From positions 1-64,000 of the forward strand of contig JAODMY010000015.1 of the NCBI GenBank assembly GCA_025465535.1: 64,000 nucleotides of DNA, read 5' to 3'. This DNA is from Glaciihabitans sp. (GTDB lineage Bacteria > Actinomycetota > Actinomycetes > Actinomycetales > Microbacteriaceae). Of this stretch, positions 20,605 through 31,332 are shown piece by piece. The stretch's first letter is position 1, and every line of letters begins with the position of its first letter. The notes beneath the pieces were generated by a model. That model worked only from the letters and a program-made list of their open reading frames with translations. It did not search any database and was not told the origin of the DNA. Made by a program: the position numbers and the translations under genes.

Positions 20605-21224
20605 GCTGTCTCCTTCGTGGTTGCGCGCGCTGCGATGCCGTAGCGCGCCGCATCGCTCCAGGTATCGATGTCGTCGGTCGATCCGGTGGGAACCGCGGTC
20701 GGCGCAAGCTCGAGCTCGCGCAGGAGCGCGCGCATCGAGAAGTCGGTCAGTTCTGTTTTGTGGAGCACAACAGCGGATTCGAGGGACGCGGTCCGGTAGA
20801 CGCCGGCGAGATACTGCGTGCTTCCGGCCGAATCCACGGCGATGGCACCATCACGCGCCGACCCGGCGGCCGCGAACAGCACGGAGACGGCGCTAGCAAC
20901 CCGCGGCATGTCACAGGCGAGCACGAGGACGAATTCCGAGGGGGTCGCGTGCGCTGCGGCAAGGACGGCGAGACCGGCGGCGAGACCGGCGGCCGGCCCA
21001 CCGAACTCCGGTGTCTCGCGAGTGTGCAGCACGCTCGAGAGCAGGGGAGTCGGCAACAGCCTCTGTGACTGCACATCACCTACGACCACGGTCTGGCGCG
21101 CAACGGATGCCGCATCCACAGCTCGCGCCAGCAGGGTTCGCCCCTCGACGACCAGCCCGGCCTTCGGTTCGCTGCCGAGCCGGGAGGACCTTCCTCCGGC
21201 GAGGACCACGGCGTCCACAATCAT
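20601..21224 (-). CDS. mobA: Molybdenum cofactor guanylyl/nucleotidyltransferase (MobA-like)
   Basis: GT-A fold nucleotidyltransferase that adds GMP (or CMP) to Mo-molybdopterin. N-terminal AVVLAGGRSSRLGSEPKAGL is the nucleotide-binding signature, and LACDMPRV gives the metal-binding Asp. Length 207. MobA specificity is inferred from moeA linkage and the bis-MGD-type enzyme across the divergent promoter. First gene of the minus-strand Moco operon. Confidence 0.88.
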   Translation of the reverse strand: MIVDAVVLAGGRSSRLGSEPKAGLVVEGRTLLARAVDAASVARQTVVVGDVQSQRLLPTPLLSSVLHTRETPEFGGPAAGLAAGLAVLAAAHATPSEFVLVLACDMPRVASAVSVLFAAAGSARDGAIAVDSAGSTQYLAGVYRTASLESAVVLHKTELTDFSMRALLRELELAPTAVPTGSTDDIDTWSDAARYGIAARATTKETA

Positions 21225-21230
21225 GCTTCC

Positions 21231-21236
21231 ACTCTA
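21231..21236 (-). promoter_or_regulatory. Candidate -10 (TAGAGT) of the mobA operon
   Basis: Read on the minus strand, TAGAGT is followed by ggaagc and then the mobA ATG: 6-bp spacing, leaderless type. Confidence 0.45.
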
Positions 21237-21244
21237 GATTCATC

Positions 21245-21321
21245 GGAAACGGTGTAGATCCCAACGGTGTTGCTCAGAAACGGTGTTGATCAGAAACGGT
21301 GTTGATCAGAAACGGGTGTTC
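21245..21321. repeat. 16-bp tandem array between the divergent mobA and fdhD genes
   Basis: Two identical units gaaacggtgttgatca (21277-21292, 21293-21308), a third diverging one (21309-21321) and two degenerate ones upstream (21245-21276). The array lies in the 169-bp divergent intergenic region, between the candidate mobA and fdhD promoters, and could alter promoter spacing. No gene is seen here. Confidence 0.9.
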
Positions 21322-21360
21322 TTCGAAGCTGTGTCGATCCTGACGGTCGACAGCGTTCTA

Positions 21361-21390
21361 GTTGTGGGGCTGGGCCGTCAGTGTTAGGAC
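21361..21390 (+). promoter_or_regulatory. Candidate fdhD promoter
   Basis: TTGTGG (21361-21366), 18-bp spacer, TAGGAC (21385-21390). The -10 ends 6 bp before the second ATG (21397), which would make a leaderless message starting there. Confidence 0.35.
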
Positions 21391-21393
21391 TGC

Positions 21394-22292
21394 ATGATGG
21401 GCAGAATCACGTCACGGAGACGAGTCACAAGAATCACGGTCGGACAGGATCCCCAGCACCGCGAGGACGTTCTGGCCGTCGAGGAACCGCTCGAGATCCG
21501 TGTCGGCGGCAACGCCCTCGCGATCACGATGCGCACCCCGGGCCACGACTTCGATCTCGCGGCGGGCTTCCTGGTCTCGGAGGGGGTCATCTCCCGCGGT
21601 GAACACTTCGGCGCCGCGCGATACTGCGCCGGTGCGACGGTCGACGGCGAGAACACCTACAACGTGCTGGATGTGACCCTCGCTTCGGGTGTTCCCGCAC
21701 CGGATCCAAGCCTCGAGAGAAATTTCTACACGACCAGCTCCTGCGGCCTGTGCGGCAAGGCCAGTATCGACGCGGTTCGGACGCTGTCCGTTTATCCCGT
21801 TGCCGACGATCCGCTCCAGGTCGATGCGGCGTTGCTCGCGACATTTCCCGACCTCCTTCGGGCCCGGCAGGATGTGTTCGAGAAAACGGGCGGACTGCAC
21901 GCGGCGGCGCTGTTCGATGGCAGAACGGGGGAGATGCTCGTGCTTCGCGAGGATGTCGGACGCCACAACGCGGTCGACAAGGTCGTCGGCTGGGCGCTCA
22001 CCAACAACCTGCTTCCGCTTCGAGGTACCGTGCTGATGGTCTCGGGTCGGGCGAGCTTCGAGCTGACCCAGAAGGCCTCGATGGCCGGGATCCCGATCCT
22101 CGCGGCGGTCTCCGCGCCGTCGTCGCTCGCGGTCGAGTTGGCCGCCGAGATCGGGCTGACCGTGGTCGGGTTCCTGCGTGGCCCATCGATGGTCGTCTAC
22201 GCGGGGGATCAGCGCATCCGATCCCACGCCGGAGATCCGGGTGGGGAAATCGTGAGCGGGGTTAGCGGAGTGAGCGAAAAGGTGACCGTGTC

Positions 22293-22296
<4 letters not shown>
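21394..22296 (+). CDS. fdhD: Formate dehydrogenase accessory sulfurtransferase FdhD
   Basis: FdhD passes sulfur from a cysteine desulfurase to the bis-MGD cofactor of formate dehydrogenase-type enzymes. 300 residues with the signature TSSCGLCGKAS (catalytic Cys pair, about residues 114-120) and LREDVGRHNAVDKVVGWAL. Start ATG 21394 or 21397. The C terminus has a short repeat (SGVSGVSEKV). The stop overlaps the molybdoenzyme gene (ATGA), so the probable client is made from the same message. Confidence 0.95.
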
Positions 22297-24626
<2,330 letters not shown>

Positions 24627-24632
24627 AACCGG

Positions 24633-24638
24633 TAGCGT
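24633..24638 (+). promoter_or_regulatory. Candidate -10 (TAGCGT) of a leaderless hisE transcript
   Basis: TAGCGT lies 7 bp before GTG 24646; no Shine-Dalgarno in the short gap after the molybdoenzyme gene. Confidence 0.45.
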
Positions 24639-24645
24639 TGACCCC

Positions 24646-24909
24646 GTGAAATCCTTTGACGGGCTGTTCGCCGAGTTGAGCGAGAAGTCAGTGTCGCGCC
24701 CGGAAGGGTCGGGTACGGTCGCGGAACTCGACGCCGGGGTGCACGCCATTGGCAAGAAGATTGTGGAAGAGGCCGCCGAGGTCTGGATGGCCGCCGAGTT
24801 CCAGTCAGACGATGAGACAGCGGCCGAGATCTCGCAGCTGATCTATCACCTGCAGGTGCTCATGGTCGCGAAAGGTCTGACGCCGGTCGATGTCTACCGA
24901 CATCTGTGA
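24646..24909 (+). CDS. hisE: Phosphoribosyl-ATP pyrophosphatase
   Basis: Second step of histidine synthesis: PR-ATP to PR-AMP. 87 residues of the MazG-like helical fold: [30 protein letters not shown] (metal-binding Glu pairs), [14 protein letters not shown] and the C-terminal [14 protein letters not shown] 24646 gives the normal family N terminus. HisG follows after a 131-bp gap filled by a repeat. Confidence 0.95.
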   Translation: MKSFDGLFAELSEKSVSRPEGSGTVAELDAGVHAIGKKIVEEAAEVWMAAEFQSDDETAAEISQLIYHLQVLMVAKGLTPVDVYRHL

Positions 24910-24916
24910 CCAAGGT

Positions 24917-24988
24917 GCCTGCCGACCTGTATTTCGTCGGGGCTGCCGACCTGTACCTCGTCGGGCCTGCCGACCTGTATTTCGTCGG
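24917..24988 (+). repeat. Three 24-bp tandem units between hisE and hisG
   Basis: Units at 24917-24940, 24941-24964 and 24965-24988. The first and third are identical; the middle differs at three or four positions. Core sequence gccgacctgtatttcgtcgg. It begins 7 bp after the hisE stop. No hairpin or gene is evident. Confidence 0.97.
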
Positions 24989-25040
24989 GGCGCTATGACT
25001 GCCCTCCTTTTCACATCTGATCTGACCTGAGGACCATCCC

Positions 25041-25880
25041 ATGCTGAGAATTGCGGTGCCCAACAAGGGTTCCCTGAGCGAGACAGCCGCCGAAATGCTG
25101 TACGAGGCCGGATACGCCGGTCGTCGCGATCCCCGCGCCCTGACCGTGGCGGATCCACGCAACGACGTCGAATTCTTCTACCTGCGCCCGCGCGACATCG
25201 CCACCTACGTCGGATCCGGAGCGCTGGATGTCGGAATCACCGGCCGTGACCTTCTCCTGGACTCCGGCTCGGTTGCGACAGAGATCGCGAGCCTCGACTT
25301 CGGCGAATCCACCTTCCGTTTCGCGGCGGCCGCCGGCAAGTTCGACTCGCTCGATGACCTGAACGGAGTTCGCGTCGCGACCAGTTATCCCGGTCTCGTC
25401 GGCGACTTCCTCGCAGCGAAGGGCGTGAGCGCGACGCTCGTCTCGTTGGATGGCGCCGTCGAATCCGCGGTCAAGCTCGGAGTCGCGGATGCCGTCGCCG
25501 ACGTGGTGTCGACCGGTTCGACCCTGCGGGCCCAGGGTCTCGAGATCTTCGGTCCGGTCATCCTCGAGTCAACTGCCGTGCTGATCAGTGCGAACAAGGA
25601 TCTGGCTGGGATCACGACGCTCCAGCGCCGACTGCAGGGCGTGCTGGTTGCGCGACAGTATGTTCTCGTCGACTACGACGTCCCGCTCAGGCTGCTCGAA
25701 GCGGCAACCGCGATCACGCCGGGCATCGAGTCGCCGACCGTGTCGCCGCTGCACGATCCGGAATGGGTCGCCGTGCGGTCGATGGTCCCGCGGGCCGACA
25801 CCAACCACATCATGGACGCCCTATACGAGATCGGCGCGCGCGCAATTCTCGTGAGTTCGATCCACGCGGCACGGATCTGA
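25041..25880 (+). CDS. hisG: ATP phosphoribosyltransferase (long form)
   Basis: First, feedback-inhibited step of histidine synthesis. 279 residues: [12 protein letters not shown] at the N terminus, [29 protein letters not shown] (PRPP loop), and a C-terminal ACT-like regulatory domain from about 210 ([10 protein letters not shown], ending in [16 protein letters not shown]). That domain makes it the HisZ-independent type. Shine-Dalgarno gagga before ATG 25041. Confidence 0.97.
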   Translation: MLRIAVPNKGSLSETAAEMLYEAGYAGRRDPRALTVADPRNDVEFFYLRPRDIATYVGSGALDVGITGRDLLLDSGSVATEIASLDFGESTFRFAAAAGKFDSLDDLNGVRVATSYPGLVGDFLAAKGVSATLVSLDGAVESAVKLGVADAVADVVSTGSTLRAQGLEIFGPVILESTAVLISANKDLAGITTLQRRLQGVLVARQYVLVDYDVPLRLLEAATAITPGIESPTVSPLHDPEWVAVRSMVPRADTNHIMDALYEIGARAILVSSIHAARI

Positions 25881-25888
25881 GACCGGCA

Positions 25889-26281
25889 ATGTCTTACACC
25901 GACACCGAAGCGCGCGAGGTCATCACCCGCGTCGCGTTCGACGCCAAGGGTCTCGTGCCCGCGATCATCCAGGAGGCCGGAAGCAACGACGTCCTCATGC
26001 TCGGCTACATGGACGACGAGGCGCTTCGCCGCACCCTCACCGAGGGACGCGTCACGTTCTGGTCGCGCAGTCGCCGGGAATACTGGCGCAAGGGCGACAC
26101 GAGCGGGCACCGCCAGTACGTGAAGGGTGCAGCGCTCGACTGCGACGGCGACGCGGTCCTGGTCACTGTCGAGCAGATCGGCCCGGCCTGTCACACGGGC
26201 GAGCACTCGTGCTTCGACGTCGGCCCACTCACGCCGACCGTCGGGGACTCCAGCACGGGAAGTGCGGATGTCGACGTCTGA
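25889..26281 (+). CDS. hisI: Phosphoribosyl-AMP cyclohydrolase
   Basis: Third step of histidine synthesis. 130 residues: AIIQEAGSNDVLMLGYMDDEALRRTL, RVTFWSRSRREYWRKGDTSGH, and the zinc ligands in DCDGDAVL and CHTGEHSCF. The frame is open upstream inside hisG; ATG 25889 is chosen for the family N terminus. The 3' end overlaps the next gene by 14 bp, so nothing, including trpE, lies between. Confidence 0.96.
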   Translation: MSYTDTEAREVITRVAFDAKGLVPAIIQEAGSNDVLMLGYMDDEALRRTLTEGRVTFWSRSRREYWRKGDTSGHRQYVKGAALDCDGDAVLVTVEQIGPACHTGEHSCFDVGPLTPTVGDSSTGSADVDV

Positions 26282-26996
26282 CCCAGCGACCGGTTCCGCC
26301 GGAGCTACTGACGCCGACTCACCTGTCCGCCAGCCAGCCGACTCGCGTCAACGACGGCTTCGGGTGCTCACGATCTTCGGGATCGCGGCGATTGCCGGCC
26401 TGACCATGCTCACCACCACCCAGAACTGGTGGACGCTGCACCTTGAGGGCCACACGGTCCCCGTGCCCGGGAGCTCCGCTGCCCCTGCGCTGACGTCGTT
26501 GGCGCTCTGTGGGCTCGCGCTTGCCGCGGCCCTCGCGATCGCCGGTCCGGTGATCCGACTGATTCTCGGGATCATCCAGCTCTTCATCGCGTTCACAATT
26601 GTGCTGTCGTCGATCCAGTCGCTCTCGGACCCCGAGCAGTCTTCTGCTTCGCTGATGACGACGGCGACCGGAATATCCGGAGACGCCTCCCTCCGCAAAC
26701 TCATCGAGAGTGTCGCGTACACGCCGTGGGGCTGGATCGCGATCTTTGTCGGAGTGCTCACCTTCCTGGCCGGGATCTGGCTGCTCGCGACGTTCCGGTT
26801 CTGGCCCGTCGCTTCGCGCAAGTACCAGAGCGTTCGCTTCGCTCCCGCGGGCGGCCCGCGCGACGCGGTCATCGATTGGGATGCGCTGAGCGACGGCGCC
26901 GATCCGACGGACGATGAGGCTGGCGAGGACGAGGCCGACGGCGAGGCTGACCACGACGAGGATCGCCCGAGCGACGACAAAGAATCAAGCCGGTAA
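26268..26996 (+). CDS. Trp biosynthesis-associated integral membrane protein
   Basis: 242-residue membrane protein of the family found in actinobacterial trp operons (the Rv1610 position). About four membrane segments: LTIFGIAAIAGLTML (about residue 33), a TSLALCGLALAAALAI segment, IRLILGIIQLFIAFTIVL, and WIAIFVGVLTFLAGIWLL. An acidic C-terminal tail (DEAGEDEADGEADHDED) follows. Function unknown; position suggests a role in tryptophan metabolism or transport. ATG 26268 taken; GTG 26262 is also possible. The usual neighbour trpE is missing upstream. Confidence 0.88.
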   Translation: MSTSDPATGSAGATDADSPVRQPADSRQRRLRVLTIFGIAAIAGLTMLTTTQNWWTLHLEGHTVPVPGSSAAPALTSLALCGLALAAALAIAGPVIRLILGIIQLFIAFTIVLSSIQSLSDPEQSSASLMTTATGISGDASLRKLIESVAYTPWGWIAIFVGVLTFLAGIWLLATFRFWPVASRKYQSVRFAPAGGPRDAVIDWDALSDGADPTDDEAGEDEADGEADHDEDRPSDDKESSR

Positions 26997-27045
26997 AGTT
27001 GTTTCATCCCCCAGCGCCCATTCGGGCCAACCCCCAAGGAGAATC

Positions 27046-27276
27046 GTGTCAGCAGGCTCAGTAGCAGGCCATGGCAACTCGCCCGCAGCGTGGACCACTG
27101 TCATCATCATGGTCGTCGCTTTCATCATCGGCACCTTCGCCTTCTGCCTCGTCGTCCCGTGGCTCGTCTGGGCATCCGCGGGCCTGCTCCTGGTCGGAGC
27201 GATCGTGGGTCTGATCCTGAAGGCCGCGGGCTACGGTGTGGGCGGCGACAAAGTGACGCCCTCCTCGCATTCCTAG
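27046..27276 (+). CDS. HGxxPAAW-family small membrane protein
   Basis: 76-residue protein with the motif HGNSPAAW near residue 7, followed by two membrane segments (TVIIMVVAFIIGTFAFCLV and LVWASAGLLLVGAIVGLIL) and a Gly-rich polar tail. The family (DUF6704) appears to be confined to Actinobacteria, next to trpC. Start GTG 27046 is set by a good Shine-Dalgarno (aagga, 27036-27040). Function unknown; with the preceding gene it makes a conserved pair of membrane proteins inside the trp operon. Confidence 0.85.
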   Translation: MSAGSVAGHGNSPAAWTTVIIMVVAFIIGTFAFCLVVPWLVWASAGLLLVGAIVGLILKAAGYGVGGDKVTPSSHS

Positions 27277-27294
27277 CGCGGGTGTGATTTTCGC

Positions 27295-28068
27295 GTGTTA
27301 GCTGAACTCGTCGCCGGTGCCCTCGAGGACGCCTCGGACCGCCGTGCCGCCGTCAGTTTCTCCCAGATTGAAGCGGTGGCGACCGCCGCGCCGCCGGCAC
27401 TCGACGTGCTGTCCGCGCTCGCGCCGTCGGAGCAGGTCAAGATCATCGCCGAGGTGAAGCGGGCGAGCCCGTCTCGCGGGCCGCTCGCCGACATCCCGGA
27501 TCCCGCTGCGCTTGCCGCCTCCTATGAGACCGGGGGAGCGAGTGCCATCAGCGTGCTGACCGAGCGTCGCAGGTTCGGCGGATCGCTGCACGATCTCGAG
27601 CAGGTGCGCGCGACCGTGTCGATTCCCGTGCTGCGAAAAGACTTCATCGCCGACCCGTACCAGGTCTTCGAGGCCAGGGCGGCGGGCGCAGACCTCGTGC
27701 TGCTGATCGTCGCGGCTCTCGAGCAGGCGAAGATGCAGGAACTCTTCAACCTGATCGGCGAGCTAGGGATGACGGCTCTCGTGGAGACCCACTCCGCGGA
27801 GGAACTCGAGCGAGCGCTCGAGATCGGTGCGCCGGTCATCGGCGTGAACGCCCGCAACCTGAGCACCTTCGGCCTCGACCGCGAGCTGTTCGGATCGTTG
27901 GCTCACTCGATCCCGTCCGGTGTGATCCGGGTTGCGGAGTCCGCGGTCAAGACGTCCGCGGACGTTGCCCACTATCGTGCCGCAGGGGCGGATGTCGTCC
28001 TGGTCGGTGAGGCGCTCGTGACGGGCGGCGATCCGGTGGCCACTCTCAAGGAATTCCGGTCAGTTTAA
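27295..28068 (+). CDS. trpC: Indole-3-glycerol phosphate synthase
   Basis: Fourth step of tryptophan synthesis. 257-residue TIM barrel: [13 protein letters not shown] with the catalytic Lys, [41 protein letters not shown], and [10 protein letters not shown] at the phosphate site. GTG 27295 without clear Shine-Dalgarno. Its stop overlaps trpB (TAATG). Confidence 0.96.
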   Translation: MLAELVAGALEDASDRRAAVSFSQIEAVATAAPPALDVLSALAPSEQVKIIAEVKRASPSRGPLADIPDPAALAASYETGGASAISVLTERRRFGGSLHDLEQVRATVSIPVLRKDFIADPYQVFEARAAGADLVLLIVAALEQAKMQELFNLIGELGMTALVETHSAEELERALEIGAPVIGVNARNLSTFGLDRELFGSLAHSIPSGVIRVAESAVKTSADVAHYRAAGADVVLVGEALVTGGDPVATLKEFRSV

Positions 28069-29342
28069 TGAACAGCCCGACCCACCTTCGCGATGAGCTC
28101 GGCCCATACTTCGGCGAGTACGGCGGACGCTTCGTCCCCGAACCCCTCATTGCCGCGCTCGACGAACTCGACGCCGCCTACCAGGCGGCCAGGGTCGATC
28201 CCGTGTTCCAGGAGGAGCTCGCCGAGCTTCACCGCACGTACACCGGCCGGCCGTCGATCATCACCGAGGTGCCGCGGTTCGGCGAGCACGCCGGCGGCGC
28301 GCGCATCATCCTCAAGCGCGAGGATCTCAACCACACCGGCTCGCACAAGATCAATAACGTCCTCGGCCAGGCTCTCGTCGCCCGTCGCCTCGGCAAGACG
28401 CGACTGATCGCCGAGACCGGAGCCGGCCAGCACGGGGTAGCGACAGCCACGGCTGCGGCGCTTTTCGGTATGGAGTGCGTCGTCTACATGGGCGAGGTCG
28501 ACACCGTGCGACAGGCTCTCAACGTCGCACGGATGCGGCTGCTCGGCGCGACGGTCATCCCGGTGACGACCGGTTCGCGAACCCTGAAGGATGCCATCAA
28601 CGAGGCGCTCCGAGACTGGGTCGCGAGCGTCGACAATACCCACTACGTTCTCGGAACCGTGGCCGGGCCGCATCCGTTCCCTGTCATGGTGCGTGACTTC
28701 CACAAGATCATCGGCGAGGAGGCCCGCGCGCAAGTGCTCGAGCTGACCGGCGCGCTTCCGGATGCCGTGACGGCGTGCGTCGGCGGTGGCAGCAACGCCA
28801 TGGGCATCTTCCACGCCTTCCTCGACGACCCCTCCGTGAAGCTCTACGGCTACGAGGCGGCGGGCGAGGGGCACCTGACCGAGCGACACGCGGCGACGAT
28901 CACGCGCGGTCGTCCCGGCGTCCTTCACGGTGCCCGCAGCTACATGCTCCAGGATGAGGACGGCCAGACGATCGAGTCGCACTCGATTTCCGCTGGTCTT
29001 GACTACCCGGGTATCGGGCCGGAGCATGCCTGGCTCGCGGATATGGGACGAGCCAGCTACCTGCCCATCACCGACGACGAGGCCATGCAGGCGCTCCGAC
29101 TACTCAGCCGCACGGAGGGCATCATCCCGGCCATCGAATCCGCCCACGCGCTTGCCGGAACGATCAAACTCGGTAAGGAGCTCGGGCCGGACGCCACCAT
29201 CCTGGTCAATCTCAGCGGCCGCGGGGACAAAGACATGGAGACCGCGGGCAAGTACTTCGACATCCTCGACGCCGAGGCCCTCGCGAGCGAAAATCTCGCG
29301 CCGGTCGACAGCAGCGACATCGGCACGGGAGCCAGCGAGTGA
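28068..29342 (+). CDS. trpB: Tryptophan synthase beta chain
   Basis: PLP enzyme joining indole and serine. 424 residues: N-terminal [17 protein letters not shown] lysine in [15 protein letters not shown] (near residue 100), and the phosphate-cup [12 protein letters not shown]. It is the canonical TrpB1 type, paired with trpA by a 4-bp overlap (GTGA), consistent with the alpha2beta2 complex. Confidence 0.98.
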   Translation: MNSPTHLRDELGPYFGEYGGRFVPEPLIAALDELDAAYQAARVDPVFQEELAELHRTYTGRPSIITEVPRFGEHAGGARIILKREDLNHTGSHKINNVLGQALVARRLGKTRLIAETGAGQHGVATATAAALFGMECVVYMGEVDTVRQALNVARMRLLGATVIPVTTGSRTLKDAINEALRDWVASVDNTHYVLGTVAGPHPFPVMVRDFHKIIGEEARAQVLELTGALPDAVTACVGGGSNAMGIFHAFLDDPSVKLYGYEAAGEGHLTERHAATITRGRPGVLHGARSYMLQDEDGQTIESHSISAGLDYPGIGPEHAWLADMGRASYLPITDDEAMQALRLLSRTEGIIPAIESAHALAGTIKLGKELGPDATILVNLSGRGDKDMETAGKYFDILDAEALASENLAPVDSSDIGTGASE

Positions 29343-30130
29343 ACGCCGCCGTCGAGTCGCGGGTCGCGAAGGTGATCGCCGCTCGCAAGAGCTCTGGATC
29401 CGGGGCACTCATCGGATACCTGCCGATCGGCTACCCGGATCTCGCCACGAGCATCGAGGCAGCCGTTGCTCTCGCCGAGAACGGTGTCGACGTGCTCGAG
29501 CTCGGTTTGCCTTATTCGGACCCGGTGATAGACGGCGTCGTTATCCAGAAGGCCACCCAGGAGGCTCTCGCGGGTGGTTTCCGTCTCAGCCACGGATTCG
29601 AGGCGGTCGCCGCCATCAGGGCGCGAGTCGACACTCCAGTGCTGCTGATGACGTATTGGAACCCCGTGCTGCAGTTCGGCGTCGATCGTTTTGCGGACGA
29701 ACTCGTGGCCGCGGGCGGATCCGGCCTCATCACGCCGGACCTCATCCCGGACGAGGCACACGACTGGCTCGTGACCTCCGACCGCACGGACCTCGATCGC
29801 GTTTTCCTTGCCGCCCCCTCGTCGACGGACGCCCGGCTCAGCCAGGCGGTCGAACTCAGTCGCGGATTCGTCTACGCGGTCTCGACCATGGGCATCACGG
29901 GGGCCCGGTCCGATGTCGACTCCGCGGCACGGTCGCTCGTTGCCAGGCTGCGAACCGCGGGCGCGACGAGCACCTGCGTCGGGCTCGGCATCTCGACTCC
30001 GGAGCAGGTTCATGAAGTCCTCGGCTATGCTGACGGCGCCATCGTTGGCTCGCTGCTTGTGAAAGCTCTGGCCGACGGGGGAGTGGATGCCGTGGCAAGG
30101 GCCGCGGCCCATCTCGCCACCGGTAAGTAG
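29339..30130 (+). CDS. trpA: Tryptophan synthase alpha chain
   Basis: Splits indole-3-glycerol phosphate and channels indole to TrpB. 263 residues: [25 protein letters not shown] with the catalytic Glu/Asp, [25 protein letters not shown] and [10 protein letters not shown]. Last trp gene of the cluster. trpE, trpG and trpD are not in the window. Confidence 0.97.
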   Translation: MNAAVESRVAKVIAARKSSGSGALIGYLPIGYPDLATSIEAAVALAENGVDVLELGLPYSDPVIDGVVIQKATQEALAGGFRLSHGFEAVAAIRARVDTPVLLMTYWNPVLQFGVDRFADELVAAGGSGLITPDLIPDEAHDWLVTSDRTDLDRVFLAAPSSTDARLSQAVELSRGFVYAVSTMGITGARSDVDSAARSLVARLRTAGATSTCVGLGISTPEQVHEVLGYADGAIVGSLLVKALADGGVDAVARAAAHLATGK

Positions 30131-30209
30131 CGTCCCGCTCTGCAATTTCGCGCGAGCGGCGGCGGGTACGCTTGCGTAGTTCGTATTTTTTCGAAAGGTG
30201 AACCGACCG

Positions 30210-30245
30210 GTGTCCTTGCCACTGAGCATGTCTCTGCCTCTGAGC
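30210..30245 (+). repeat. 18-bp tandem duplication of the lgt start region
   Basis: gtgtccttgccactgagc (30210-30227) and atgtctctgcctctgagc (30228-30245) encode VSLPLS and MSLPLS. Each begins with a start codon. The differences are mostly synonymous, which suggests the peptide sequence has been under some selection since duplication. Confidence 0.8.
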
Positions 30246-31241
30246 ATCCCAAGTCCACCCGCTTCGTGGGCGGACATCATCATTCCCTGGGGGCAGTGGT
30301 TTCACTGGGCCGGAATGCCGCTCGGCTGGGCGAGTGACATCAAGACCTACGCGCTCTGCCTGATCGCCGGCATCATCCTCGCCGTCATCATTACCTCGCG
30401 TCGTCTGACCAAGCGTGGCGCAGAGCCCGGCCTCGTGCTCGACATCGCACTCTGGTGCGTGCCGCTCGGCATCATCGGCGCGCGTATCTATCACGTGCTC
30501 ACCCATTACAACGACTACTTCGGCCCCGGCAAGAACCCGATGACCGCGTTCTACATCTGGGAGGGTGGCATCGCCATCTTCGGCGCGCTGATCGGTGGCG
30601 CGATCGGCGTCTTCATCGGTTGCCGCATCGCGGGGATCCGATTCTGGAGCTTCGCGGACGCGCTTGCACCCGGGCTCCTCGTCGCCCAGGCCGTCGGTCG
30701 CTTCGGCAATTACTTCAACCACGAGCTCTACGGTCAGCCGACGACGCTGCCGTGGGGGCTCGTCATCCCGAACCCTGCATCGAATCCGAATCCCGAGTAC
30801 CCGGTCGGGCTGCCCGCCGGCACGCTGTTCCACCCCACGTTCCTGTACGAAATGCTGTGGAACCTGCTCGGCGTCGTTGTCCTGCTGCTGCTCGAGCGCG
30901 AGTACAAGTACCGCTGGGGCAAGATGATCGCGATCTACTTCATGTGGTACGGCGTTGGCCGCATCTGGTTCGAGTCGATCCGGATCGATCCGAGCGATGT
31001 GATCTTCGGCCTGCGCTCGAATGTCTGGGGCGCGATCGGAGCGGTTGTCATCGGAATCATCGTCTTTGCCGTGCAATCGAGACGGCATCCAGGGCTCGAA
31101 CCGAGCCCGTACGTTTCCGGCAAGCTCTGGGAGGCCCCGTCTAAGGTAGACTCCGACGAGACCTATTCGGATAGCGACGATGCCGGCGATGATGCCGTTC
31201 GATCACCCGAAGTAGCCGCCACAAGCGGCGCAGGCGTCTGA
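30210..31241 (+). CDS. lgt: Prolipoprotein diacylglyceryl transferase
   Basis: Membrane enzyme adding diacylglycerol to lipobox cysteines. About seven membrane segments, with the Lgt signature GRFGNYFNHELYG near residue 161 and the H in IGARIYHVLTHYND. GTG 30210 is preferred to GTG 30198: gaaagg at 30193-30198 gives a good spacing to 30210 and overlaps the earlier codon. The first 12 codons are an in-frame duplication (VSLPLS-MSLPLS). The C-terminal ~35 residues are an acidic/Ser-rich cytoplasmic tail (SDETYSDSDDAGDDAV) beyond the catalytic domain. Standard position after trpA. Confidence 0.94.
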   Translation: MSLPLSMSLPLSIPSPPASWADIIIPWGQWFHWAGMPLGWASDIKTYALCLIAGIILAVIITSRRLTKRGAEPGLVLDIALWCVPLGIIGARIYHVLTHYNDYFGPGKNPMTAFYIWEGGIAIFGALIGGAIGVFIGCRIAGIRFWSFADALAPGLLVAQAVGRFGNYFNHELYGQPTTLPWGLVIPNPASNPNPEYPVGLPAGTLFHPTFLYEMLWNLLGVVVLLLLEREYKYRWGKMIAIYFMWYGVGRIWFESIRIDPSDVIFGLRSNVWGAIGAVVIGIIVFAVQSRRHPGLEPSPYVSGKLWEAPSKVDSDETYSDSDDAGDDAVRSPEVAATSGAGV

Positions 31242-31332
31242 CCCCGAAGCCGCACCCTCCGCGCTGGGCACACTTTCCCCCGGGCCGCCGACGTCCCTTC
31301 TTTTACTCGCATCATCGTGAGGACGGCATTTC

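Noticed and set aside
20306-20707. N-terminal extension of MoeA by about 134 residues.
   Set aside because: The extra region overlaps DUF6457 and mobA in another frame and is Arg-rich without similarity to MoeA; GTG 20305 overlaps the upstream stop as expected.
26997-27045. trp attenuator or leader peptide within the trp cluster.
   Set aside because: No run of Trp codons and no competing hairpins; the gap only holds a Shine-Dalgarno for the small membrane protein.
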